Counted from the stretch's first letter, positions 27,397-37,458 are shown. The stretch: DNA of 64,000 nucleotides from JAGNKE01 sp964583335 (GCA_964583335.1 CAZOVG010000004.1:230257-294256), one strand, 5' to 3'. Notes: generated by a model not told the origin, from the letters alone. Made by a program: numbers and translations.

Positions 27397-30300
27397 TCAG
27401 GCTACGGCCTTCTTTGTATTGGGTTTTTCGAAATATGACTGTAGCGGCGCCACCGTCAGTTCCCGCGCCTTGATCGCCTTGATCGCTTCGACGGCGGCCT
27501 TGGAGGCTGTCATCAAAGTGTAATACGGGATCTTGTTCATCAGAGCCATCCGGCGGATCGAAGATGAGTCCGCAAGCGCTTGCGTGCTTTTGGTCGTCGT
27601 GTTGATCACGATCTGGATCTTGCCGTTGATGATGGCGTCAACGATATGCGGCTGACCTTCGAGTACCTTGTTGATGCGTTGAACCTTGAGTCCGCGTTCC
27701 TGGAGGAACTTGTAGGTTCCGCTCGTGGCCACGATATCAAATCCGATATCCAACAAATCCCTGGCAATTTGCGCAGCCGCTTCCTTGTCGGAATCCTTGA
27801 CCGATAGGAAGACCGTTCCTGATATCGGCAGTTTTATACCTGCGCCGAGCATGGATTTTGCTATGGCGTGGGCAAGGTCTGTGTCGAGGCCTATGACTTC
27901 GCCGGTCGATTTCATTTCCGGGCCCAGAAGCGGATCGACGCCGGGGAAGCGGTTGAAGGGGAACACGGGCGCCTTCACGGCCGAGTGGGTTTTGCTCATG
28001 CCGACCAGAATATTTCTGAAGCTTGAGAGTTTTTCGCCCGCCATGATGCGCGCGGCGATCTTGGCGACGGGCACGCCTGTGGCCTTAGCCACAAAGGGAA
28101 CAGTTCGTGATGCGCGGGGATTGACCTCAAGAATATAAATATCGAATTCACCGGTTTCCTCGTTTTTGCGCGCGGCGAACTGGACGTTCATCAGGCCTTT
28201 GACCTTGAGCGCCTTTGCCAGCTTGACCGTCTGTTCCTCGATGCTTGCGATGGTATCCGCCGGAAGCGAGTGGGGCGGGAGGACGCACATGGAGTCGCCC
28301 GAGTGGATGCCCGCTTCCTCGATATGTTCCATGATCCCTGCAACGAAAACGTCTTCGCCGTCGCAGAGCGCATCCACGTCGACTTCGATGGCGCTCTTGA
28401 GGTAACGATCAAGCAGGACAGGGGTGTCGCCGGACACGCGCACGGCCGTGTTGATGTATTCGTCGAGTTCGCCCATGTTGTTGACGATTTCCATCGCCTG
28501 ACCGCCCAGGACGTAAGAGGGGCGGATGACGATGGGGAAGCCGATTTCCTCGGCAATATCGAGAGCTTCCTGTTTCGAGCGGGCCAGGGCATTTGGCGGC
28601 TGGCGCAGGTCGAGTTTCTTCAGCAGCTTCTGGAAGCGTTCGCGGTCTTCGGCGAGGTCGATCGCGTCTGGATCGGTGCCGAGGATGGGAATGCCGTGCT
28701 TTTGCAGACATTGTGAGAGCTTGAGCGGCGTTTGCCCGCCCAGCTGGACGATTACGCCCAGAACCTCGCCGTTCTTTTGTTCGGCGTGGATCAGTTCCAC
28801 CACATCTTCCTCGGTCAGCGGTTCGAAGTAGAGACGGTCGGAGGTGTCGTAGTCTGTCGATACGGTCTCGGGGTTGCAGTTGACCATGATGGTTTCATAG
28901 CCCGCTTCCTTGAGCGCGTAAGCGGCGTGGACGCAACAATAGTCAAACTCGATCCCTTGGCCGATGCGATTCGGGCCTCCGCCGAGAATGACGACTTTCT
29001 TTCTGTTGGTCGGCTCGATCTCGTTTTCGCCGGGTTCGAGGCCGTTGCCTTCGTAGCAGCTATACATATATGCCGTTTCGGACGGGATTTCCGCCGCGCA
29101 GCTATCGACGCGCTTGTAGACCGGATGGACGTTATGCGCGTGGCGGGCCTTGCGCACGTTGGCTTCGGGCACCTTCATCAACTGCGCCAGTTGAGCGTCT
29201 GAGAAGCCGAGCTTTTTAACCTTCATCCAGCCTTCGGCGTTTACGGGCAGGCCGTTTTCAAGAATGTCCTTTTCCGCCTGTACGATATTTGCGATGCGCT
29301 CAAGGAACCACGGGTCGTATTTACAGATGCTCTGGACTTCCTGAATGCTCAGGCCTTGCCGTAACCCTTCCGCGACATAGAGGATGCGCTGCGGTGTCGG
29401 CTTGGCGATCGCGGCGATCAGCTGGTCACGCAGTGCGATGTCGTCGGCGCCTTTGGTGCCCCGCACCGGCAGCGGATTAAGACCCGTCAGCCCTTTTTCA
29501 AGCGAGCGCATGGCTTTTTGCAAGGACTCCTCAAAGCTGCGGCCGATGGACATAACCTCGCCGACCGATTTCATAGCGGTGGTCAGGATCGTTTCCGTAC
29601 CTTTGAATTTCTCGAAGGCGAAGCGCGGAACCTTGGTCACGATATAGTCGATGGTCGGCTCGAACGAGGCCGGGGTGCGGCCGCCTGTGATGTCGTTTGC
29701 CAACTCGTCAAGCGTGAAGCCGACAGCCAGTTTTGCAGCAATCTTGGCGATCGGGAAGCCCGTGGCCTTGGATGCAAGAGCCGAGGAGCGCGAGACGCGC
29801 GGGTTCATTTCGATGACGATCATACGGCCATCATCGGGATTCACCGCGAACTGTACATTCGAGCCGCCCGTTTCCACGCCGATCCCGCGCAGGATCGCGA
29901 TGGAGGCGTTGCGCATGATCTGGTATTCCTTATCGGTCAGCGTCAAAGCCGGGGCGACGGTGATGGAATCTCCGGTATGTACGCCCATGGGATCGACGTT
30001 TTCGATCGAGCAGACGATAATGCAGTTGTCGTTTTTGTCGCGCACGACCTCCATCTCGTATTCTTTCCAGCCGAGGAGGGATTCCTCGATGAGCACCTCG
30101 CTGGTTGGAGAAGCGTCAAGACCTTCACGGACGATCTTTTCATAGTCTTCTTTATTATAAGCGATGCCGCCGCCGGTTCCGCCGAGCGTGAAGGAGGGGC
30201 GGATAATCGACGGGAGGCCAATTTCTTCAATAGCCTTTCGTGCTTCTTCGAGGCTTTTAACGACCTTGCTTTTGGCGGACTCCAAGCCCAACTCGTTCAT

Positions 30301-30705
30301 GCAGACCTTGAATTTTTCACGGTCTTCGGCTTTTTCGATGGCTTCCTGATCGGCGCCGATCAGTTCGATGCCGAGGCGTTCGAGCGTGCCGTTCTTGGCA
30401 AGCGCGAGGGCCGTGTTGAGCGCGGTCTGGCCGCCCATGGTGGGAAGCAGAGCGTCGGGACGTTCCTTTTCAAGGATTTTTGCAACGATTTCCGGCGTGA
30501 TCGGTTCGACGTAGGTGGCGTCGGTCAGTTCCGGGTCGGTCATGATCGTCGCCGGGTTGGAGTTCACCAGAATGATTCGGTAGCCTTCTTCCTTGAGCGC
30601 CTTACAGGCCTGCGTTCCCGAGTAATCAAACTCGCAGGCCTGGCCGATGATGATGGGGCCCGCCCCGATGATGCAGATTGATTTGATGTCCGTTCTTTTT
30701 GGCAT
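27397..30705 (-). CDS. carB: Carbamoyl-phosphate synthase large subunit
   Basis: Makes carbamoyl phosphate from bicarbonate, ammonia and two ATP for arginine and pyrimidine synthesis. The 1102-aa protein has two ATP-grasp halves, each with its own biotin-carboxylase-like core (PTMGGQTALNTAL in the first, VQLGGQTPLKLSQCL in the second), GGTGGGIAYN and VLGGQAMEIV glycine loops, and a C-terminal MGS-like allosteric domain (near residues 945-1080, containing VATSGTYKFLQERGL). It is preceded by a TIMP-like gene and carA on the same strand, so the two subunits are not strictly adjacent. Confidence 0.97.
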   Translation of the reverse strand: MPKRTDIKSICIIGAGPIIIGQACEFDYSGTQACKALKEEGYRIILVNSNPATIMTDPELTDATYVEPITPEIVAKILEKERPDALLPTMGGQTALNTALALAKNGTLERLGIELIGADQEAIEKAEDREKFKVCMNELGLESAKSKVVKSLEEARKAIEEIGLPSIIRPSFTLGGTGGGIAYNKEDYEKIVREGLDASPTSEVLIEESLLGWKEYEMEVVRDKNDNCIIVCSIENVDPMGVHTGDSITVAPALTLTDKEYQIMRNASIAILRGIGVETGGSNVQFAVNPDDGRMIVIEMNPRVSRSSALASKATGFPIAKIAAKLAVGFTLDELANDITGGRTPASFEPTIDYIVTKVPRFAFEKFKGTETILTTAMKSVGEVMSIGRSFEESLQKAMRSLEKGLTGLNPLPVRGTKGADDIALRDQLIAAIAKPTPQRILYVAEGLRQGLSIQEVQSICKYDPWFLERIANIVQAEKDILENGLPVNAEGWMKVKKLGFSDAQLAQLMKVPEANVRKARHAHNVHPVYKRVDSCAAEIPSETAYMYSCYEGNGLEPGENEIEPTNRKKVVILGGGPNRIGQGIEFDYCCVHAAYALKEAGYETIMVNCNPETVSTDYDTSDRLYFEPLTEEDVVELIHAEQKNGEVLGVIVQLGGQTPLKLSQCLQKHGIPILGTDPDAIDLAEDRERFQKLLKKLDLRQPPNALARSKQEALDIAEEIGFPIVIRPSYVLGGQAMEIVNNMGELDEYINTAVRVSGDTPVLLDRYLKSAIEVDVDALCDGEDVFVAGIMEHIEEAGIHSGDSMCVLPPHSLPADTIASIEEQTVKLAKALKVKGLMNVQFAARKNEETGEFDIYILEVNPRASRTVPFVAKATGVPVAKIAARIMAGEKLSSFRNILVGMSKTHSAVKAPVFPFNRFPGVDPLLGPEMKSTGEVIGLDTDLAHAIAKSMLGAGIKLPISGTVFLSVKDSDKEAAAQIARDLLDIGFDIVATSGTYKFLQERGLKVQRINKVLEGQPHIVDAIINGKIQIVINTTTKSTQALADSSSIRRMALMNKIPYYTLMTASKAAVEAIKAIKARELTVAPLQSYFEKPNTKKAVA

Positions 30706-30713
30706 AGCTCTGG

Positions 30714-31205
30714 TTACTGTCCCTTATTTTCGGTTTGCTCTTCGCTTTTTTGTTCCGGCAGATCTTCTTGCCCCTGAGGCTCTTCGGTGATTTCCTTTGT
30801 GCCCGCGCATTGGCCAGTTGAAAGGTAGCCAACGCCTTTCTCGGACTGTGCTATAATCGCGTAAACAAGATACGTTTTGTTTGCTTCAAAAAGGAAATTA
30901 CAGTTCGATAGCCTTTGCGCGATGCGTATGCGTTGTTCTCCGGGCATTACCGTGGCGGCCATAATTATTTTTGCGGCCTCAGTTTCTTTTTTCATGCTTT
31001 CCACAATAAGCGTTGTCCAAATGCCGTTCCCGGCTTCTTCCGAAGAACCAAGCGTCTTACCAATAAAAATGGCATCCGCGGCTGCTTCTTGTGCTTCTGG
31101 CGCCACCTGTTCACAGCTGCATATGGCTTCAGCATGCCCTGCGTAAAGCAGGAAGCCGGATAAACATGCCAAGAAAAACATTATGATCTTTTTCTTCGTC
31201 ATCAT
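30714..31205 (-). CDS. Secreted TIMP/NTR-like domain protein
   Basis: A 163-aa exported protein: a signal peptide ending near YAGHAEA is followed directly by CSCEQVAP. This N-terminal cysteine pair, then DAIFIGKTLG, a central conserved SNCNFLFEANKTYLVYAI and GYLSTGQCAGTKE, is the layout of the tissue-inhibitor-of-metalloprotease (NTR-like) domain found in many bacterial secreted proteins. The last 25 residues are a charged Glu/Gln/Lys tail. In animals the domain inhibits metalloproteases, but bacterial function is not established. It sits between carA (48 bases upstream) and carB (eight bases downstream), an unusual position. Confidence 0.75.
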   Translation of the reverse strand: MMTKKKIIMFFLACLSGFLLYAGHAEAICSCEQVAPEAQEAAADAIFIGKTLGSSEEAGNGIWTTLIVESMKKETEAAKIIMAATVMPGEQRIRIAQRLSNCNFLFEANKTYLVYAIIAQSEKGVGYLSTGQCAGTKEITEEPQGQEDLPEQKSEEQTENKGQ

Positions 31206-31252
31206 TCTCTCACCATAGGCTTTAATTTTGGTTCGGCTCGATTTTTGCGCCC

Positions 31253-32413
31253 TTATTTTTTCATACTCTTAACAAAGCGGTCAAAAAGGTAGTGACTATC
31301 CTGCGGCCCCGGCGAAGCCTCAGGGTGATATTGCACAGAGAATGCCGCCTTGTCTTTCACGCGCAGTCCTTCGTTGGTGCCGTCGAAAAGGCTGATGTGC
31401 GTGACTTCGACATTGCCCGGCAGGCTTTCTGCTACCACCTGAAAGCCATGGTTTTGTGAGGTTATTTCCACTTTTCCGGTCATCAGGTCTTTCACGGGAT
31501 GATTAGCCCCGCGATGGCCAAGGTGCATTTTTTGAGTCTTGCCGCCGAGGGCCAGCGCCAGAAGCTGATGCCCGAGACATATTCCGAAAATCGGAACGTT
31601 TTTATCCATGAGTTCACGGATTACCGGCACCGCGTATTTGCCTGTCGCTTCCGGGTCGCCGGGACCGTTTGACAAAAAGACACCATCGGGTTTTTGTGCA
31701 AGTATTTCCTGAACGTTTGCGTTAGCGGGAACGACGGTTACTTCGCAACCTGCCGACGCTAGGCACCTGAGAATATTTCGTTTTGCGCCGTAGTCGATCG
31801 CCACAACTTTCAGGATCGGGGCGCTTTGCCGTCCGTATCCGTCTTTAAGAGACCAGAGCGCTTCATCCCATTTATACATCTGGGTGCAAGAGACGTCTTT
31901 TGCGAGATCCATACCTTCGAGGCCAGGCCAGGCTTTTGCTTCTTCGATCAAGGCCGGGATATCGAATTCGCCTTCAGGATTGTGAAACAGCACACCGTTG
32001 GGGGCGCCTTTGTCCCTTATGCGGCGGGTGAGAGCTCTTGTATCGACACCGCATATTCCGGGCAGGCCGAATTCAAGCAGCCATTCATTGAGTGGCTTTG
32101 CCGAGCGCCAGTTTGATGGGGTCGTGATGTCTTCGCGGACCACAAGGCCGAGCGCAGCCGGGTTGATTGTCTCTATATCTTCCCGGTTTGTGCCGACATT
32201 TCCGATATGCGGGAAGGTGAAGGTTATGATTTGCCCGGCATAGCTGGGGTCGGTCAGGACTTCCTGATATCCGGTCATCGACGTATTAAAACAGACTTCG
32301 CCCACGGTTTTTGTGTGCGCGCCAAGACCGGTTCCCCAGAATACAGAGCCATCGGACAGTACGAGAACGGCAGTTGCATTTTGGGGGCGTTTTGCGTAAG
32401 ACAGATCAGACAT
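31253..32413 (-). CDS. carA: Carbamoyl-phosphate synthase small subunit
   Basis: Glutaminase subunit that feeds ammonia to CarB. The 386-aa protein has the N-terminal CarA domain (VLVLSDGSVFWGTGLGA, NTSMTGYQEVLTDPSYAGQ) and a class I glutamine amidotransferase domain with the nucleophile cysteine in FGICLGHQLLALA (near residue 265) and His-Glu in YHPEASPGPQDS. Start MSDLSYAKR at 32,413 chosen; the frame stays open to 32,689 but the extra 92 residues are Arg/Ser-rich and do not match the family. It is divergent from yqeY, with both promoters in 32,414-32,501. Confidence 0.95.
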   Translation of the reverse strand: MSDLSYAKRPQNATAVLVLSDGSVFWGTGLGAHTKTVGEVCFNTSMTGYQEVLTDPSYAGQIITFTFPHIGNVGTNREDIETINPAALGLVVREDITTPSNWRSAKPLNEWLLEFGLPGICGVDTRALTRRIRDKGAPNGVLFHNPEGEFDIPALIEEAKAWPGLEGMDLAKDVSCTQMYKWDEALWSLKDGYGRQSAPILKVVAIDYGAKRNILRCLASAGCEVTVVPANANVQEILAQKPDGVFLSNGPGDPEATGKYAVPVIRELMDKNVPIFGICLGHQLLALALGGKTQKMHLGHRGANHPVKDLMTGKVEITSQNHGFQVVAESLPGNVEVTHISLFDGTNEGLRVKDKAAFSVQYHPEASPGPQDSHYLFDRFVKSMKK

Positions 32414-32501
32414 TATCGGCGGGCTCTCCAGCAATGATTTAGCAGGTCTTGCTAGAGACACTGTTCCTAAAGCCTTTTGAGCGAAAAGAAAAGGAAAAAA
32501 A

Positions 32502-32960
32502 TTGCAAAAGCGTACAGAAATTAATACCGCCCTTAAAGAAGCCCTTAAGCGGCAGGATAAATTGGCTGTTTCTACGGTCCGGCTTATCATGGCGGCTATC
32601 AAGGACCGGGATATTGGCGCGGTCGGGCAAGGCAGGACCGAGGGGATTGAAGAATCCGAGATTCTGCAGCTTTTGTCCTCTATGATCAAACAGCGTCAGG
32701 ACTCTTCGCGTCAATACAGCGAAGCGGGGCGCGACGACCTTGCAGAGCGTGAAGAGGGCGAAATTGAGATTATTCGAGGATTCTTGCCACGGCAGTTGTC
32801 TGACGCGGAAGTCGAAGATCTTATCGCAACCATTATTGGCGAGGTCGGGGCTGTCGGCATCAAGGATATGGGCAAGGTCATGGGCGTCCTCAAGGAACGT
32901 TATGCCGGTCAGGTCGATATGGCCAAGGCGGGGTCTGCGGTCAAAAAGAAGCTTGCCTGA
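32502..32960 (+). CDS. GatB/YqeY domain-containing protein
   Basis: A 152-aa protein related to the tail domain of the amidotransferase subunit GatB. Characteristic segments are RTEINTALKEALKRQDK at the start, RLIMAAIKDRDI near 27, QRQDSSRQYSEAGRDDLAEREE near 65 and IRGFLPRQLS near 92. Members probably interact with tRNA; the exact role is unclear. Translation seems to start at TTG 32,502, a few bases after an AAAGGAAAA run. In many alphaproteobacteria yqeY lies between carA and dnaG, as here. Confidence 0.9.
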   Translation: MQKRTEINTALKEALKRQDKLAVSTVRLIMAAIKDRDIGAVGQGRTEGIEESEILQLLSSMIKQRQDSSRQYSEAGRDDLAEREEGEIEIIRGFLPRQLSDAEVEDLIATIIGEVGAVGIKDMGKVMGVLKERYAGQVDMAKAGSAVKKKLA

Positions 32961-33347
32961 TTTAAAATCACACAGAATTTATGTGGTTTTTTTAAGAAAA
33001 AGCGATGTAGCCTTTTTAAGCAAATCATGCCAAAAGGGCGACGGGCGGTAGTTGTCACCGTATTCTATCACCTTGATTTTGCAGTTTTTTCTGAACACTT
33101 CGGGCATTTTCTTGTATCCTGCGAGGCTTTTTTTTAAATAGTTCCGGTAAGGTTTCTGATAAAAAATATGGCACTTAAGCTATATTTTATTCTCCCGGTT
33201 GCAGCATACTACATACTAGCCTCTGTATTTGCAACGAATTTATGTGAAAAGGGGCCTGTTTTCATGGGTTTTTCTATTCTTTTTTACAGCGAAAAAAAGA
33301 ATGCTAGTATCGTTCCGTTCACTTTTTGATTTATTTGGTTTGATTTT
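32961..33347. other. AT-rich intergenic region with a possible gene remnant
   Basis: This 387-base stretch between yqeY and dnaG is clearly AT-richer than both neighbours and holds no full gene. On the minus strand a frame is open from about 33,179 to a stop at 32,979-32,981; it contains an ATG at 33,107 and reads like protein (for example KCPEVF-like start MPEVFRKNCK, then YRPSPFWHDLLKK). It may be the end of a lost foreign gene. The dnaG promoter should lie in the last 150 bases. No RNA family recognised. Confidence 0.4.
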
Positions 33348-35129
33348 ATGTCCGTTCCCGCAGGCTTTTTGGATGAGCTCCGCAGTCGGCTGACGTTATC
33401 CGAGATTATCGGGCGCAAGGTCAGACTTGTGCGGGCAGGGCGCGAATTCAAGGGCTGCTGCCCGTTTCACCGGGAAAAGACCCCGTCTTTCACCGTCAAC
33501 GACGAGAAGCATTTCTATCATTGTTTCGGATGCGGGGCGCACGGAGATGCCGTGGGTTTCTTGATGCAGCACGATAATCTGGCCTTTCCCGAGGCGGTTG
33601 AGATTCTGGCGGCGCAGGCGGGGATGCAGGTTCCGCGCGACACACCCCGCGACGCGGAGCAGGAAAAGGGCCGCCGGGACCTTCTGGCTCTCATGGACGA
33701 GTCGGCGCGCTTTTTTCAGGATTGCCTCTATGATCCGCGCAACCGGCAAGCTTTGGATTATATCCATGGGCGCGGATTGGCCGAGGAGATTATCGCGGCC
33801 TACAGGATTGGGTTTTCCCCGGAAGACCCGCAGACGCTGATAAAGCATATGAAATCAAAGGGTTTTTCCCCGCAAGACCTGCTGACCGCCGGGGTCGCGA
33901 AGACCTCCGAGCGTTCGCGCGAACCGTATGCGTTCTTCCGCGGGCGGATCATGTTTCCTGTTACAGACAGGCGTGGGCGTTGCGTAGCCTTCGGAGGGCG
34001 CATTTTGCCCGAGCATCTGCGGCCGCCCGACCGGGGCAATTTTACACCCCCCAAATACATCAACTCACCCGATTCGCCGCTCTTTTATAAGAGCCGCGTA
34101 CTTTATGGCGAGGCGCATGCGCGGATGGAGGCCGGAAAGGGCGGCATCCTGCTGGTAGTCGAAGGATATATGGACGTCATCGCCTGCGCGGCGGCGGGGT
34201 TCAAGGGTGCTGTCGCGCCGATGGGCACGGCTTTGACCGAGGAGCAAATCGCTTCACTCTGGAAAATGGCGGCGGGGCCAGTCAAAGAGCCTGTTTTGTG
34301 TTTTGACGGTGATACGGCTGGACGCCGGGCTGCCGAACGGGCGCGGGACCGCATCCTGCCCCTTTTGCAACCCGGGCTTAGTGCGCGCTTTGCGTTTTTG
34401 CCGGAAGGCGAGGACCCTGACACGATGATTCGTACGCGCGGGGCCGATTCGTTCCGGTCGGTGCTTGAGCGAGCCCTGCCGCTTTCCGAGTTTCTCTGGT
34501 TCAGCCTGACCTCCGGGCGATTGTTTAATACGCCGGAATCGCAGGCTGGGCTTAAGAAAGACTTGTTAGATCAGGTGGCGCGGATTGCCGACCGTGACGT
34601 GCAGCAACTTTACCGCCAACAGCTTATGAATCGGTTTTCGCAACAATTTTTTACGTCCAACCGATTCGGAACCGATCAGGGCGGCGGGCGGCGGGCTCGG
34701 CCTTCCGGCGGTGCTTTAATGGGGGGGGCTCGCGGCACTCCGAAAAAGCCAGGGCGTCCGGTTGATCATCGCAAAGTCCTATCGGCGCGTATCCTTTTGG
34801 CCGCAGTGATCAATCATCCGCATATTCATGATGAAATTGAGGAGGCTCTGGGGTGTTTGCAGCCAGGGGACGCGGCCTTGGACCGCCTGAGACAGTTTTT
34901 GGTCAGTTATTTGACCGCCAACCCTCTGACGGAGCGTCATAAATTACTTGAGGTCCTTATCCAGAGCGGGTTTGAGGAAGAAATTAATGACATTCTCAAC
35001 GAATCCGTTTATGTTCACGCTTCGTTTTGCGGACCGCGCACTCTACCTGAGACCGTAGCCTCGTGTTGGCTGGCGTTCTGGAGAGATCTTGAGGCGCGAG
35101 AACAGAAGACGCCTCTCATCAAGGCCTAG
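33348..35129 (+). CDS. dnaG: DNA primase
   Basis: Synthesises RNA primers at the replication fork. The 593-aa protein begins with the CHC2 zinc ribbon (CCPFHREKTPSF near residue 37 and HCFGCGAHGD near 60), then the DNA-binding helical region, then a TOPRIM catalytic domain (VVEGYMDVIACA near 268 and CFDGDTAGRRAA near 320). The C-terminal helicase-interacting part is short and preceded by a Gly/Arg-rich linker. ATG at 33,348 agrees with the family start. rpoD follows 198 bases later, the classic dnaG-rpoD macromolecular-synthesis order. Confidence 0.96.
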   Translation: MSVPAGFLDELRSRLTLSEIIGRKVRLVRAGREFKGCCPFHREKTPSFTVNDEKHFYHCFGCGAHGDAVGFLMQHDNLAFPEAVEILAAQAGMQVPRDTPRDAEQEKGRRDLLALMDESARFFQDCLYDPRNRQALDYIHGRGLAEEIIAAYRIGFSPEDPQTLIKHMKSKGFSPQDLLTAGVAKTSERSREPYAFFRGRIMFPVTDRRGRCVAFGGRILPEHLRPPDRGNFTPPKYINSPDSPLFYKSRVLYGEAHARMEAGKGGILLVVEGYMDVIACAAAGFKGAVAPMGTALTEEQIASLWKMAAGPVKEPVLCFDGDTAGRRAAERARDRILPLLQPGLSARFAFLPEGEDPDTMIRTRGADSFRSVLERALPLSEFLWFSLTSGRLFNTPESQAGLKKDLLDQVARIADRDVQQLYRQQLMNRFSQQFFTSNRFGTDQGGGRRARPSGGALMGGARGTPKKPGRPVDHRKVLSARILLAAVINHPHIHDEIEEALGCLQPGDAALDRLRQFLVSYLTANPLTERHKLLEVLIQSGFEEEINDILNESVYVHASFCGPRTLPETVASCWLAFWRDLEAREQKTPLIKA

Positions 35130-35327
35130 GGGTTTTCTACGATTAAGCCCCGCAGCAGAGTGAATTGGGACAGGGCGCTTTAAAGGGTGTAGGGTTCGGT
35201 CTAGGAATCTTCTTGAAAAATATGAAAAAAGACGACATAACGCTTTGAAATTCATGTAAAACGTGAATAACTTACAGTCCTTGGGTAGGGCGATTCTGTG
35301 TCTTTAGGAAGTTTAGGTGTCTGGAAA

Positions 35328-37439
35328 ATGGCTGGAAAAACAAGCGTAAAAGCAAAAGTCAAACCCCCGGTGAAGGCTGCGGCCAAGCCTAACGCCAAGG
35401 ATAATAAGAAGAAACAGGATAAGCCGGCTTCGGGTGCCTCCGACGTTCTGAGCGGCATCATCAGCAAGCTTGTCGCCGTCGGCGAGAAGAAGGGTTTCGT
35501 TACCCACGATCAGGTCAACAAGGCCCTTCCGACGACGAGTTTTTCCACCGAGCAGATCGAGGATGTTATGACCAGTCTGGTCGAGCAGGGCATCCAGGTC
35601 GTTCAGAGTGAGGACGAGGTTGCCGAGTCCGAAGGTGCCGAAGGCGAACGCGAGGGGGCATCCTCCAGCGAATATGAGAGCGATTACGAGGCCGGCGGTA
35701 ACATCGCCGACGACGACACGGGGCGCACGGACGACCCCGTACGTATGTACCTGCGCGAGATGGGCGCTGTGGAATTGCTCTCCCGCGAAGGTGAGATCGC
35801 GATTGCCAAGCGCATCGAGGCCGGGCGCGAGTTGATGATCGGCGGGATCTGCGAAAGCCCGCTCGCCATCGAATCGATTATCGCTTGGTATGACGCGTTG
35901 CAGAAGGGCGATATCCTGCTGCGCGAGGTGATCGACCTTGAAGCCACTTACAATCAAGGGCCGGAGGGCGAAGACTCTGAGGCGCCTGTGGCGAAATTCG
36001 CCAAGGAAGAGCCTGAACCCGCCAAGCCTGAAAAGGAAAAGCCCGGCAAAAAAGCAGCCCTCAAGGCGACCGAAACGTCCAAAAAGGGTAAAGCCGCCCG
36101 CGAGGAAGAACCTGAGGAACCACCGCAGGACCCCGATGCTGACCCCGAAGGCGATATGGACGATGAGAGCAATATCTCGCTGTCCGCCATGGAAGAGGAG
36201 CTTGCGCCCGCCGTCTTCGAGATGTTCGGAAAAATCCACAAGACTTATAAGAAGATGCGTAAAGTTCAGGAAGAGCGCATCGAGTGGCTGACGAAGGGCA
36301 AGAAGCCGCCCGTCGAAACCGATAAGAAATACAACAAGCTTAAAGAAGAGATGGTGCGTCACATGAACGACGTGCACCTCAACAACGCCCGGATCGAGCA
36401 GCTGATCCATCATCTCTACTCGATCAACAAGGATCTGGTCGGGATCGAGGGTAAACTGATGCGTCTGGCCGTGGATAGCGGCGTGAAGCGCGAGCGTTTT
36501 CTTGAAGAGTATTACGGATCAGAGTTGGATAAAAAATGGCTTTCGCGCGTTGCGAAGCTGAAAGACAAGGGCTGGGCAAAATTCTCGGATAAATATTCCG
36601 AAGAAGTCAAAACTATCCGTGACCAGATCACCGCAATTTCCGAAGAGGCCATGCTTCCGGTCGCAGAGTTCCGCCGGATCGTCGGAACCGTGAAAAAGGG
36701 CGAAACGGAAGCCGGGCGCGCGAAGAAGGAAATGGTCGAGGCCAACCTGCGCCTCGTGATCTCGATTGCCAAGAAATACACGAACCGGGGCTTGCAATTC
36801 CTCGACCTGATTCAGGAGGGGAATATCGGCCTGATGAAGGCGGTCGATAAATTCGAATACCGCCGGGGTTATAAATTTTCAACGTATGCGACGTGGTGGA
36901 TCCGGCAGGCGATTACACGCTCGATTGCCGATCAGGCGCGCACGATCCGTATCCCTGTTCATATGATCGAGACGATCAATAAGCTGGTGCGGACCTCCCG
37001 CCAGATGATGCACGAGATCGGCCGCGAGCCGACGCCCGAAGAGCTGGCCGAGCGTCTTCACATGCCGCTGGACAAGGTGCGCAAGGTTTTGAAGATCGCC
37101 AAGGAGCCGGTTTCCCTCGAAACGCCGATCGGCGACGAGGAAGATTCATCGCTCGGCGACTTTATCGAGGACAAGAACGCGATTCTGCCCATCGAGAGCG
37201 CGATCCATTCCAACCTGCGCGAGACCACGACGCGTGTTCTGGCCTCTCTCACGCCGCGCGAGGAGCGCGTGCTGCGGATGCGGTTCGGGATCGGGATGAA
37301 CACCGATCATACGCTTGAGGAAGTCGGGCAGCAGTTCAACGTCACGCGCGAACGTATCAGGCAGATCGAGGCGAAGGCGCTGCGCAAGCTCAAGCACCCC
37401 AGCCGTTCGCGCAAGCTGCGGAGCTTCCTTGATACCTGA
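35328..37439 (+). CDS. rpoD: RNA polymerase sigma factor RpoD (housekeeping sigma-70)
   Basis: Directs RNA polymerase to housekeeping promoters. The 703-aa protein has an N-terminal region 1.1, region 1.2 (DDPVRMYLREMGAVELL), a long charged non-conserved region (about residues 215-300, Pro/Glu/Lys-rich), region 2 with IRQAITRSIADQARTIRIP and the AT-box contacting YATWWIRQ, region 3 and region 4 with EEVGQQFNVTRERIRQIEAKAL. ATG at 35,328 precedes a lysine-rich start MAGKTSVKAK; the TTG/GTG codons further up in the frame are less likely. An AT-rich gene begins 19 bases downstream. Confidence 0.97.
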   Translation: MAGKTSVKAKVKPPVKAAAKPNAKDNKKKQDKPASGASDVLSGIISKLVAVGEKKGFVTHDQVNKALPTTSFSTEQIEDVMTSLVEQGIQVVQSEDEVAESEGAEGEREGASSSEYESDYEAGGNIADDDTGRTDDPVRMYLREMGAVELLSREGEIAIAKRIEAGRELMIGGICESPLAIESIIAWYDALQKGDILLREVIDLEATYNQGPEGEDSEAPVAKFAKEEPEPAKPEKEKPGKKAALKATETSKKGKAAREEEPEEPPQDPDADPEGDMDDESNISLSAMEEELAPAVFEMFGKIHKTYKKMRKVQEERIEWLTKGKKPPVETDKKYNKLKEEMVRHMNDVHLNNARIEQLIHHLYSINKDLVGIEGKLMRLAVDSGVKRERFLEEYYGSELDKKWLSRVAKLKDKGWAKFSDKYSEEVKTIRDQITAISEEAMLPVAEFRRIVGTVKKGETEAGRAKKEMVEANLRLVISIAKKYTNRGLQFLDLIQEGNIGLMKAVDKFEYRRGYKFSTYATWWIRQAITRSIADQARTIRIPVHMIETINKLVRTSRQMMHEIGREPTPEELAERLHMPLDKVRKVLKIAKEPVSLETPIGDEEDSSLGDFIEDKNAILPIESAIHSNLRETTTRVLASLTPREERVLRMRFGIGMNTDHTLEEVGQQFNVTRERIRQIEAKALRKLKHPSRSRKLRSFLDT

Positions 37440-37458
37440 AGTAAAATCCAGAGGTTTT

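Noticed and set aside
29518..30681. Plus-strand ORF of 387 codons
   Set aside because: Antisense of carB, which is conserved along its full length.
35313..36413. Minus-strand ORF of 366 codons
   Set aside because: Antisense of rpoD; hydrophobic runs arise from the acidic codons of the sigma factor.
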